The position numbers and the translations under genes are program-made. The notes below the pieces were generated by a model. It saw only the letters and a list, made by a program, of their open reading frames with translations, did not search any database and was not told the DNA's origin. From Xiphophorus maculatus (taxonomy: Eukaryota > Chordata > Actinopteri > Cyprinodontiformes > Poeciliidae): 64,000 nt of DNA. This document shows, piece by piece, positions 33,652-43,209 of the stretch. Each line of letters opens with the position of its first letter. Positions within the stretch are counted from its first letter, which is position 1. The stretch lies in NCBI RefSeq assembly GCF_002775205.1, contig NC_036456.1, positions 20,919,968 through 20,983,967 of the forward strand. Direction: 5' to 3'.

Positions 33652-33825
33652 CATCACCCAGTTCTGCATCACCTGGTTCTACACCACCCAGTTCTACACC
33701 ACCCAGTTCTACATTAACCAGTTCTACATTAACCAGTTCTACACCACCCGGCATCACCCAGTTCTACACCACCCGGTTCTACACCACCCGGTTCTACATT
33801 AACCAGTTCTACACCACCTGGTTCC
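33652..33825 (+). repeat. 15-bp minisatellite, left block
   Basis: About eleven units of 15 bp, TTCTACACCACCCAG with TTCTACATTAACCAG variants. A second block with the same unit resumes at 35405, directly after the LINE tail. Confidence 0.9.
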
Positions 33826-35404
33826 CCAAGAATCCCAACCAGACTCAATGACTACCGCCCGGTAGCCCTTACCCCCATCATTACCAAGTGCTTGGAGCGG
33901 CTGGTCCTAGCACACCTCAGATCCTGTCTCCCCCCCACACTAGACCCCCACCAATTTGCATACAGGCAGAACAGGAGCACAGAGGATGCAGTCTCTATAG
34001 CGCTGCACTCTGTCCTTTCTCACCTGGACAGTAAGAACACTTACGCCAGACTGCTGTTCTTAGATTTTAGCTCAGCATTCAACACTGTCATCCCATCACA
34101 ACTCATTACCAAACTCACAGACCTCGGCATCAGTCCACTCATGTGTAACTGGTTGCTCGACTTCCTGACCAGTCGACCTCAACATGTCCGGCTGGACAAC
34201 CACTTCTCATCCACCATCTTCATAAACACCGGAGTGCCACAAGGCTGTGTGATGAGTCCCTTCCTCTACTCCCTCTTCACCTACGATTGCAGACCTGTCC
34301 ATGGCTCTAACGCCATCATCAAGTTCGCAGACGACACCACGGTGATCGGCCTCATCAGAGATAACGACGAGGCCGCTTACAGGGAGGAGGTAGACCGTCT
34401 GGCTGAGTGGTGCGACAAAAACAACCTGCAGCTGAACACCGAGAAGACCAAGGAGCTTATCGTGGACTTCAGGAGGAACGCTGACCCACATCCACCCATC
34501 CACATTAAGGGGACAGTGGTGGAGCGTGTGGACACCTTTAAGTTCCTGGGAGTCCACATCTCCGAGGACCTGACTTGGACGACCAGCTGCTCCAAACTCA
34601 TTAAGAAGGCGCATCAGCAGCTCTTCTTCATGAGGACCCTGAGGAAGAACCACCTGTCCTCAGAGATCCTCACGAACTTCTACCGCTGCACCATTGAGAG
34701 CATCCTCACCAACTGTATTACAGCTTGGTACGGGAACTGCTCTGTCTCCGACCGGCAGGCGCTGCAGAGGGTGGTGAAAACTGCCCAGTATATCGCCGGG
34801 GCACCGCTCCCTGCCATCAAGGACATCTACAGGAAGCGGTGTTTGAAAAGGGCCGGGAAAATCACAAAGGACTCCACTCACCCAGCACACACACTCTTTT
34901 CCCTCCTGCCCTCTGGGAGGCGCTACAGAAGCCTACGGACCAGAACCACCAGGCACCGGAACAGCTTCTTTCCCACAGCTGTCACGCTTTTGAACGCCTC
35001 CTGACATAAAACATAAACTATAAGGACTGTACTCCCCTATCCTCTCATACAACAATAACACATGGACTATCCACACACACACATCACAGACTGTTTTCTT
35101 CACACACACATACAACCTGTAAATTTTATCTGCCATTATTTATCTATAATCCATTCCCTAACATTCTTGTATAATCTGTATAATCTGTGCATATAGCTCC
35201 CATATTTATATTTATACACAATATCTATATCTCTTGCTATAACCCCTTATAGTCCATACATACATAGTCTTGTACATCTGTAAATAAATATTTATATCTC
35301 GTAGAGCACAGCTGGGTAGATGCAAACTACATCTCGTTGCTTGTACTTGTGACAGTGCAATGATAATAAAGTTGAATTCTATTCTATTCTATTCTATTCT
35401 ATTC
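33826..35404 (+). mobile_element. CR1/Jockey-like LINE with an open reverse-transcriptase frame
   Basis: A 5'-truncated non-LTR retrotransposon. One frame stays open from about 33838 to the stop at 35002-35004 (about 388 codons). It shows [42 protein letters not shown] (34231-34260) and the catalytic FADD (34324-34335), then KFLGVHI and a C-terminus with [12 protein letters not shown] and [11 protein letters not shown] 3' UTR follows with AATAAA and an (ATTCT)n tail at 35375-35404. It is flanked by the same 15-bp minisatellite on both sides. The lack of stops suggests a relatively recent insertion. The endonuclease is absent, so the copy cannot move by itself. The exact clade within CR1/L2/Rex1/Jockey would need a tree. 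Confidence 0.85.
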
Positions 35405-35465
35405 CACATCACCCAGTTCTACACCACCCAGTTCTACACCACCCAGTTCTACACCACCCGGTTCC
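35405..35465 (+). repeat. 15-bp minisatellite, right block
   Basis: About four units of TTCTACACCACCCAG/G continue the array broken at 33825. Confidence 0.85.
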
Positions 35466-35847
35466 CTCCTCTCCCCCAGTCAGATCAACGGTTCGGCTGC
35501 AGAAAAATCTTCTCTCTAATTTTATCGGGTTGGCCCGGTGCCGGACTAAACCTCTGGGTCCTAAAGTTCCTCCCTCACCGTGGGACCGAGTCAGCAGAAT
35601 CCGGCCCGCCTGTCCTGCATGTTTTAGATGTTTCCTTTCTGTCACACCTGGACTGAATCTCGGGTTATTATCAGGTCCTGCAGGACCTGGTGGCTGCAGA
35701 AGGAACTGCCATCATTTGGATCAGCTGTTCTGGAATCGAGGTTCATCTAAAACATGCAGATCAGAACTGAAGCAATGAGTTAAACCCTCTGAGCTTTATT
35801 GGGCTCTATTTATAGTTTTCCAGACAACAGTGGAACATACTGTACAT
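35466..35847. other. MITE-like stretch
   Basis: CCTGCATGTTTTAGATG at about 35617 and its near complement CATCTAAAACATGCAG at about 35745 form an inverted repeat and resemble the internal part of the MITE at 22358-22541. It is probably an old relative; borders are unclear. Confidence 0.4.
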
Positions 35848-36082
35848 ACATCCATCCATCCAAACATCCATCCATCCATCCATCCATCCAATCATCCATC
35901 CATCCATCCATCCATCCATCCATCCATCCATCCATCCATCCATCCATCCATCCAATCATCCATCCATCCATCCATCCATCCATCCATCCATCCATCCATC
36001 CATCCATCCATCCATCCATCCATCCAATCATCCATCCATCCATCCATCCATCCATCCATCCATCCATCCATCCATCCATCCA
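35848..36082 (-). repeat. (CATC)n array, expanded tail of a Rex3 LINE
   Basis: About 57 tetramer units with three AATC interruptions. On the minus strand this is (GATG)n directly downstream of the Rex3 3' UTR, so it is the element's 3' tail grown into a microsatellite. Confidence 0.95.
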
Positions 36083-37262
36083 TCTTCTTCCGCTTATCCG
36101 GGGTCGGGTTGAGGGGGTAGCAGCTTCAGAAGGGAGGCCCAGACTTCCCTCCCAGCCTCTTCTTCCAGCTCTTCCAGGGGAATCCCAAGTCGTTCCCAGG
36201 CCAGCAGAGGAACATCGTCCCTCCAGCGTGTCCCGGTTTTCCCCTCCTCCTGGTGGGACCTGAACTCCTCACCAGGGAGGCGTCCAGGAGGCATCCTGAC
36301 CAGATGCCCCTCAACTGGCTCCTCTCAATGTGAAGGAGCAGCGGCTCTACTCTGAGTCCCTCCCGGATGACTGAGCTTCTCACCCTATCTCTAAGAGAGA
36401 GCCCAGCCACCCTACGGAGAAAACCCATTTCGGCCGCTTGTATCCGCGATCTCGTTCTTTCGGTCATGACCCAAAGCTCATGACCATAGATGAGGGTGGA
36501 AACGTAGATCGACCGGTAAATTGAGAGCTTCGCTTTTTGGCTCAGCTCTCTCTTCACCACGACGGACCGGTACAGCGCCCGCTTGACAGCAGACGCTGCG
36601 CCAATCCGCCTGTCGATCTCCCGCTCCCTTCTTCCCTCATTCGTGAACAAGATCCCGAGATACTTGAACTCCTCCACTTGGGGCAGGACACCCCCCCTGA
36701 CCCGGAGAAGGAACTCTACCCTTTTCCGGCTCAAGACCATGGCCTCGGATTTGGAGGCACTGATCTCCATCCCGGCCGCTTCACACTCGGCTGCGAACCG
36801 CTCCAGCGAGAGCTGCAGATCACGACCTGATGAAGCCAGAAGGACCACATCGTCTGCAAAAAGCAGAGATGTGATCCTAAGGCCACCAAACCGGATCCAT
36901 CGACACCTTGGCTGTTCTAGAGATTCTGTCCATGAAAGTGATGAACAGAATCGGTGACAAAGGGCAGCCCTGGCGGAGTCCAACTCTCACCGGAAACGAG
37001 CCCGACTTACTGCCGGCAATGCGGACCAGACTCTGGCACCGGTCATACAGGGACCTGACAGCCCGTATCAAAGGGTCCGGTACCCCATACTCCCGGAGAA
37101 CCCCCCACAGGGCTCCCCGAGGGACACGGTCGAACACCTTCTCCAAGTCCACAAAACACCTGTAGACCGGTTGGACGAACTCCCAGAACCCTCCAGGACC
37201 CTGCCGAGGGTGTAGAGCTGGTCCAGCGTTCCACGACCAGAACCAGAACCACACTGCTCTTC
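36083..37262 (-). mobile_element. Rex3/RTE LINE, 5'-truncated
   Basis: Minus-strand reverse-transcriptase sequence of the fish Rex3 (RTE) family. The first part (37254 to about 36895) has LYTLGRV, CFVDLEKVFDRVPRG, VGLRQGCPLSP and LFITFMDRISR. After a frame shift near 36895 the catalytic FADDVVLLASSG (about 36860-36825), [33 protein letters not shown] and [20 protein letters not shown] follow. The end is LPGEEFRSH then [16 protein letters not shown] and LLPPQPDPG in shifted frames. It is dead, and terminates in the (GATG)n tail. Confidence 0.9.
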
Positions 37263-37284
37263 CTGCTCTTCAACGCTCACGTGG

Positions 37285-37575
37285 GCAATGACATTTATAT
37301 GCACAAATTACTAAAGTTATTTTTGTACTGCTGTAACTATTAAACAATCTCCAATTCAGTTCAACCTTATCAGTGGAGACACATTGTTGATGTTATAAAA
37401 TAAAATAACTTACAATTAAATATTGGCAAAGATCAATGTCATTTTCACAGCGTTGTTGTTAGCAGCTGCTGAAAGTAACTAAAAAAGTTACTTTTAATGT
37501 AACTTAGTTACTTTTTCATGGAGTAATCAGTAATCTGATTAAAGTTACTTTTTCAAAGTAACTATTCCATCACTG
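37285..37575 (-). mobile_element. hAT-like end fragment
   Basis: On the minus strand it begins CAGTGATGGAATAGTTACTT and has GTAACTTTAATCAGATTACT and GCAGCTGCTAACAACAACGC. It matches 52467-52765 on the plus strand. Both copies break off after AGTAATTTGTGCA, just before a Rex3/RTE relic. No opposite terminal repeat or coding part is present. Confidence 0.7.
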
Positions 37576-38013
37576 GTGGTGATATTATTATGTTTTTATT
37601 ATGTAAAACATTTTGAACCTCCATGTTACTGAAATGCATTATATTAATGAATTTGACTTTATTTAGAAAGACATTTGAGTGGAAACAGCAACTTACAGAA
37701 TAAAAAATGTTAAATTCTAGTAGGAGAAATGAGATTAAAGTTGTTAAATTTATTTATCTGCTCCACATTTATTAAATCTTATGAACAGGAAGCTGAACGA
37801 CCAGAGAGTTTATTAGAGTCAAAATAACTCAAACTGCAGAACAGAGAAAATGAAACGTAGCAACATTTACCAGAAGAAACAGCAGCTAAAGAGCAGCAGA
37901 GGTTATACTAGTATAACTTGATCAATTAATCATTGACAAGATCAACATAGCCAACCAGTGAGTCAATATTTGGTTAATGAAACAGAGAACTAATAATTAA
38001 AGTTTCTTCTCAC
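37576..38013. other. Left-arm FCRL intron remnant
   Basis: Read on the minus strand, about 37920-37780 (GTAAATGTTGCTACGTTTC, GGTCGTTCAGCTTCCTGTT) matches about 42610-42730 of the right arm. The sequence corresponding to right-arm 41950-42600, including the ITIM exon at 42060-42146, is missing. Confidence 0.6.
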
Positions 38014-39469
38014 CATATTTCCTCTGAAAATGTCGTCTCAACAGCAGAACCAGAGTCGGCAGCAAAACCACAACGATCCCCCATCTTAGAATCATAAAGG
38101 GATTCAATGGAGAGGAAGATGATGATGATGATGGTGATGATGATGGTGATGATGATGATGATGATGATGATGGTGGTGAATAAGAGGATGGAGGACACGA
38201 AGTGGTTGATGGGTTTTCTAAAATAGAATAATTTATTAAATAATTCCCAAACAATTTCGTTTGAAAACCAAAGTTTAACAATATTTTCAGGCCTCCTGAC
38301 CTCTGACCTTTGACAGAGATCCTGCTGGATGGAGACTCTCCATGACGGCTGATGTTACATTTATAGAGGCCTTCATCAGAGCTGGAAACATGGAGGAGGG
38401 TCATGTGACCTGATGGTCCATCACCAATGAAGGAGCCATCTTTATAGAAAGCAGCTGGGAGGTTGTGGGTTGGATTCTTTGCTCTGCAGCTCAGAGTGAC
38501 GTCATCTCCCTCCATCACAGGGAGGACAGGACTCTGCAGGATCACTGATCCACCTCAACACAGAGACAAACTACAGCATTTCATCCATTTCCACACAGCT
38601 TCAGCAACACTAACTCCACAGTCTGATCTTACCAGAGACAGAGAGCTGGATGCTGCTGCTGCTGCTGGAGGATCCAGACATGGACTCACACCAGTACAGA
38701 CCAGTATCATGTGGATACAAGGAGGTGATGCTGCAGGTAGAACCAGCTGAACTACCAAATCCCTCATCTCCACATCTCTTCCTGGTTCCTTCGGTTGTGT
38801 TTCTCCTCACAGTCCATCCATCCTCACATATCAGAGACACAGATTCATCTTCAAAGAACTGAGATCTGCTGGGAATCACAGTCAGAGGAACTGGGAGGAC
38901 TGGAAAGATACAATTATTATGATTTCAGTTATTAATAATAATAAATAACATTATATTCAGTAATTAAACAAATGAACTTTTTTCCACTATTTATAAATTC
39001 AGATGTAACCTTTAATCCAAACTACATCTCTGAATATTAAAAATCATTTTAATGTAACATAAATTTCCCAACCTGGATCTGTTGAGCAGCTCAGCAAGAA
39101 GATCAGAACTAGAGAGAAATAAAAAGATGTTTATTAGAAATTAAAGCTCTGAAACTGTGTAATTCAGACTATTTTTATTTTTAAAAGCTTTACTTTAGTA
39201 TTGACCTGCTTTTATTTCTAACATTATAACTGATTGTTTTGTTCAGTTGTTTATTGAAACAGCTGATTCACTAAATTCATCTCCTGGCCCTTTATTAGAC
39301 ACCAGATCCATTTTATACACAGAAACATAAAGTCCACAGTAATTCTATTATCAGATGATCATTTAGTCAAATGTTTCCAGTGTCAGTCAGACAGAGAGAA
39401 ATGCTGATCCAGCAGAAAGAGACTAAAACTGCTCTACTTACAGATCAGACAGTGAGATGTGCCTTCCAT
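38014..39469 (-). pseudogene. FCRL-like receptor copy, probably truncated (left arm)
   Basis: Five phase-1 exons on the minus strand: 39469-39442 (ATG, start of signal peptide), 39108-39073 (rest of signal peptide), 38899-38633 (Ig domain 1), 38553-38308 (Ig domain 2), 38217-38014 (stalk and membrane). Domain 1 has [25 protein letters not shown] and GLYWCES, and lacks five residues (15 bp) after the first cysteine compared with the right-arm copy. Domain 2 is essentially the family consensus. The stalk is Ser-rich, encoded by a (GAT)n-type microsatellite, followed by [18 protein letters not shown] and RRHFQRKYG. The donor after 38014 is good, but the ITIM exons are gone: the region was deleted and then filled by a hAT fragment, Rex3 and another LINE, and a terminal exon at 32.1 kb is degenerate. 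It may still make a receptor without a signalling tail. Confidence 0.7.
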
Positions 39470-39911
39470 TGTTCTTCTCAGTGATCTGACCTGACGATGT
39501 TTCACTGAAGCTGAGAAGCTGAAGCTGAGCCCGCCTTCTTCCTGCTGCTAGTCCGTCTGCTGCTCTATGGAGACACTGAGAGAGGAGGGGCTGCAGGTTA
39601 CTGACACTTTCATCACTCATGGTTCCTTCACAAACTTCACTTTTCTTCCACTCTAATAGACCAAAGCAGTGTTTCTGCTGCTCAGGCCTCCTGACCAGCA
39701 TGTTGGACATTTAGTGTCTCTGTCCACAACAGCTGGTTCTAATGACTGCAGAAGCTCCTCTGCAGCAGAATCAGGCAGTAGCCTGATCATCAGCCACTGA
39801 TTCAGTTCAGCTCTGTGACAGAAGGGGAACATAAAACCTGCAGGACAAAAGGACCTGAGGACCCAAATGACAGAAACACTGAATGAATCTGGACTAAAGG
39901 AACATGGAGGA
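39470..39911 (-). repeat. Left arm 5' flank of the inverted duplication
   Basis: These 442 bp are almost the exact reverse complement of 40069-40510, with no length difference. They contain two overlapping open frames of 90 codons on the minus strand (MSNMLVRRPEQQKHCFGLL; FCPAGFMFPFCHRAELNQWL), preserved in both arms; I do not recognise them. The block should hold the promoter and 5' UTR of the left FCRL copy. Confidence 0.85.
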
Positions 39912-40068
39912 AAGACATAAATCATAACTCTAACCCTGCTCTCCTCAATGCTGGAGCTTCACTCAGGGACCGTCAACAAATGTCCGACCCAAACTCTGCT
40001 GACAAACTAATGTTAATAAAAGCCTTGTGACCAACTGACACTAAAAGACTCAGTTTGCCAGCTGAAGC
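39912..40068. other. 157-bp spacer of the inverted duplication
   Basis: Unique sequence between the two arms. The two start codons (39469 minus, 40511 plus) are 1041 bp apart and point outward, so this is the centre of a head-to-head gene pair. Confidence 0.8.
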
Positions 40069-40510
40069 TCCTCCATGTTCCTTTAGTCCAGATTCATTCA
40101 GTGTTTCTGTCATTTGGGTCCTCAGGTCCTTTTGTCCTGCAGGTTTTATGTTCCCCTTCTGTCACAGAGCTGAACTGAATCAGTGGCTGATGATCAGGCT
40201 ACTGCCTGATTCTGCTTCAGAGGAGCTTCTGCAGTCATTAGAACCAGCTGTTGTGGACAGAGACACTAAATGTCCAACATGCTGGTCAGGAGGCCTGAGC
40301 AGCAGAAACACTGCTTTGGTCTATTAGAGTGGAAGAAAAGTGAAGTTTGTGAAGGAACCATGAGTGATGAAAGTGTCAGTAACCTGCAGCCCCTCCTCTC
40401 TCAGTGTCTCCATAGAGCAGCAGACGGACTAGCAGCAGGAAGAAGGCGGGCTCAGCTTCAGCTTCTCAGCTTCAGTGAAACATCGTCAGGTCAGATCACT
40501 GAGAAGAACA
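40069..40510 (+). repeat. Right arm 5' flank of the inverted duplication
   Basis: Near-exact inverted copy of 39470-39911, with the same two 90-codon frames apart from one residue (S for A in PDSASEELLQ). Probably the promoter and 5' UTR of the right FCRL copy. Confidence 0.85.
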
Positions 40511-43209
40511 ATGGAAGGCACATCTCACTGTCTGATCTGTAAGTAGAGCAGTTTTAGTCTCTTTCTGCTGGATCAGCATTTCTCTCTGTCTGACTGACAC
40601 TGGAAACATTTGACTAAATGATCATCTGATAATAGAATTACTGTGGACTTTATGTTTCTGTGTATAAAATGGATCTGGTGTCTAATAAAGGGCCAGGAGA
40701 TGAATTTAGTGAATCAGCTGTTTCAATAAACAACTGAACAAAACAATCAGTTATAATGTTAGAAATAAAAGCAGGTCAATACTAAAGTAAAGCTTTTAAA
40801 AATAAAAATAGTCTGAATTACACAGTTTCAGAGCTTTAATTTCTAATAAACATCTTTTTATTTCTCTCTAGTTCTGATCTTCTTGCTGAGCTGCTCAACA
40901 GATCCAGGTTGGGAAATTTATGTTACATTAAAATGATTTTTAATATTCAGAGATGTAGTTTGGATTAAAGGTTACATCTGAATTTAAAAATAGTGGAAAA
41001 AGTTCATTTGTTTAATTACTGAATATAATGTTATTTATTATTATTAATAACTGAAATCATAATAATTGTATCTTTCCAGTCCTCCCAGTTCGTCTGACTG
41101 TGAATCCCAGCAGATCTCAGTTCTTTGAAGATGAATCTGTGTCTCTGATATGTGAGGATGAAAACAGATCTGATGGATGGACTGTGAGGAGAAACACAAC
41201 CGAAGGAACCAGGAAGAGATGTGGAGATGAGGGATTTGGTAGTTCAGCTGGTTCTACCTGCAGCATCAGAACCTTGTATCCACATGATACTGGTCTGTAC
41301 TGGTGTGAGTCCATGTCTGGATCCTCCAGCAGCAGCAGCAGCATCCAGCTCTCTGTCTCTGGTAAGATCAGACTGTGGAGTTAGTGTTGCTGAAGCTGTG
41401 TGGAAATGGATGAAATGCTGTAGTTTGTCTCTGTGTTGAGGTGGATCAGTGATCCTGCAGAGTCCTGTCCTCCCTGTGATGGAGGGAGATGACGTCACTC
41501 TGAGCTGCAGAGCAAAGAATCCAACCCACAACCTCCCAGCTGCTTTCTATAAAGATGGCTCCTTCATTGGTGATGGACCATCAGGTCACATGACCCTCCT
41601 CCATGTTTCCAGCTCTGATGAAGGCCTCTATAAATGTAATGTCAAAGGTCATGGAGAGTCTCCATCCAGCAGGATCTCTGTCAAAGGTCAGAGGTCAGAG
41701 GATTGAAAATATTGTTAAACTTTGGTTTTCAAAAGAAATTGTTTGGCAATTATTTAATAAAAAACTTTATTTTAGAGAAACCATCAACCAGTTCTGGTCC
41801 TCCATCCTCTCCATCCTCTCCACCTTCCTCCCAGTCTGGTCTCTTCATCCCTCTATCATCTGTGATTGTTGTGGTTTTCCTGCTGGTTCTACTGGTTCTA
41901 CTGGTTCTGCTGGTGAAACGACGTCTTCAGAGAAAACCTGAAGGTGAAGCAAACATTTGTTTATCCAATATTCATTAGTTAAATAAAGTTTAACATTAAC
42001 AAACTAAACTAGTTTTATCTAAAAAGAACTAGTGTAATTTATAATTTATTTTATTTTAGGAAATCAAGACGTTGGAGAGGAAAGTATCACTTACAGCGAC
42101 ATCAACGTTTCTCATCATCCACGACAGAAAAACAAATCAAATGAAGGTGAAATTATTTGTTTCTGTTTTTGAACTAAAGTTAAAAAGTTTGATCACTTCA
42201 GCTCATTTTTCTCAGATTTAGAAACCAGAGTTTTAATAAAGGTCCACAGTTTTTATTTCAGAATCTTTTTAGGATCAGAAAATGTTTAAAAACTAGAAAT
42301 TAATTCTCTGAGTTTAGTAACATAGAAATCTGCCCTTCGTATTGAGGAATAAAAAACATTTCAGTTTGAATTGAAGAGCTAAATTGTTTTAGAAAATGAC
42401 GTCAAACAAATATCTTTTCTGATTTGGATTTATTTAGTTTTTCTGTTTTTAGAGCCGTTAGAAAACGACACATTATTGACCTGAAACATCGTCTGGTTTT
42501 AAAGACGCATCACTGATGCACTGGCGGCCATATTGTCTGTTAGATCTTCTCTAAAATATTAATTTTTTTATTGCTCAGTAATTATTTGACCAGGTTAAAC
42601 TAGTCTAACCTCAGTAGTTGCTGTTTGTTCTGGTAAATGTTGCTCGTTTCACACCTTCTGTTTTGCACCTTGAGGTTTTTCTGCTAACTGACTATAACAA
42701 ACTCTGCGGTCGTTCAGCTTCCTGTTTCTGTTCAACTAAATGTGAATCTGATTATTTTCCATTACAACAGAGATAAACTCAGATAAAGACAATAACTAAA
42801 ACACAACTTTAATGTCAGATCTTACATTTTAATTTTTTCTCTTCAGTTGTTTTAAACTAATATCCTTCTAGCAACAAACCAAACTTTCAGGATTTTCCTT
42901 TTTTTCCTGCCATTCACAGAACTTTTCATTAAATATTTTACATTTAACATTTTAAATGTTAAATATGAGCTAGAAATTCATTGTTCAATAAAACAGACCT
43001 ATTTACCCACAATCCCTTGAGACTGATCAGTTCGGCACAATTAACTTTATTCATACAGATTTATGACTTTGTTTAATCAGATGTTTATGTGATGATTTTT
43101 TCTAGAGAACCGTCCAGCTGTGGTTTATTCTGCTGTCAGAAGAGAGGATGTGATTTATGGAGAAATCATCAGAAACAAGGGAAACAAGTCAAAGACCAGA
43201 GTATGGTAA
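40511..43209 (+). CDS. FCRL-like inhibitory receptor with three ITIM-type motifs (right arm)
   Basis: Seven phase-1 exons read from ATG to TAA without a stop: 40511-40538, 40872-40907, 41080-41361, 41441-41686, 41776-41943, 42060-42146, 43106-43209. Exons 1-2 give a signal peptide ([17 protein letters not shown]). Exon 3 is Ig domain 1 ([27 protein letters not shown]). Exon 4 is Ig domain 2 ([30 protein letters not shown]), like Fc-receptor second domains. Exon 5 has a Ser/Pro stalk and the helix [19 protein letters not shown] followed by [10 protein letters not shown]. Exon 6 carries ITYSDI, exon 7 VVYSAV and VIYGEI, all matching the ITIM pattern (I/V/L/S)xYxx(I/V/L). The predicted protein is a type I inhibitory receptor that would recruit SHP-type phosphatases. 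The donor seen at the end of the matching exon in the 55-61 kb copy is lost here, so reading runs into KTRVW-stop. The closest named relatives are teleost Fc receptor-like proteins; no one-to-one orthologue is claimed. Confidence 0.82.

Noticed and set aside
35799-36263. Ser-Ile-His-Pro and Met-Asp-Gly-Trp repeat frames
   Set aside because: Translations of a (CATC)n microsatellite; the same artefact occurs at 45.8-46.2 kb.
38463-38750. 95-codon plus-strand frame, with near-identical frames at 41244-41531 and 60480-60728
   Set aside because: It is antisense to FCRL exons and recurs only because those exons are nearly identical.
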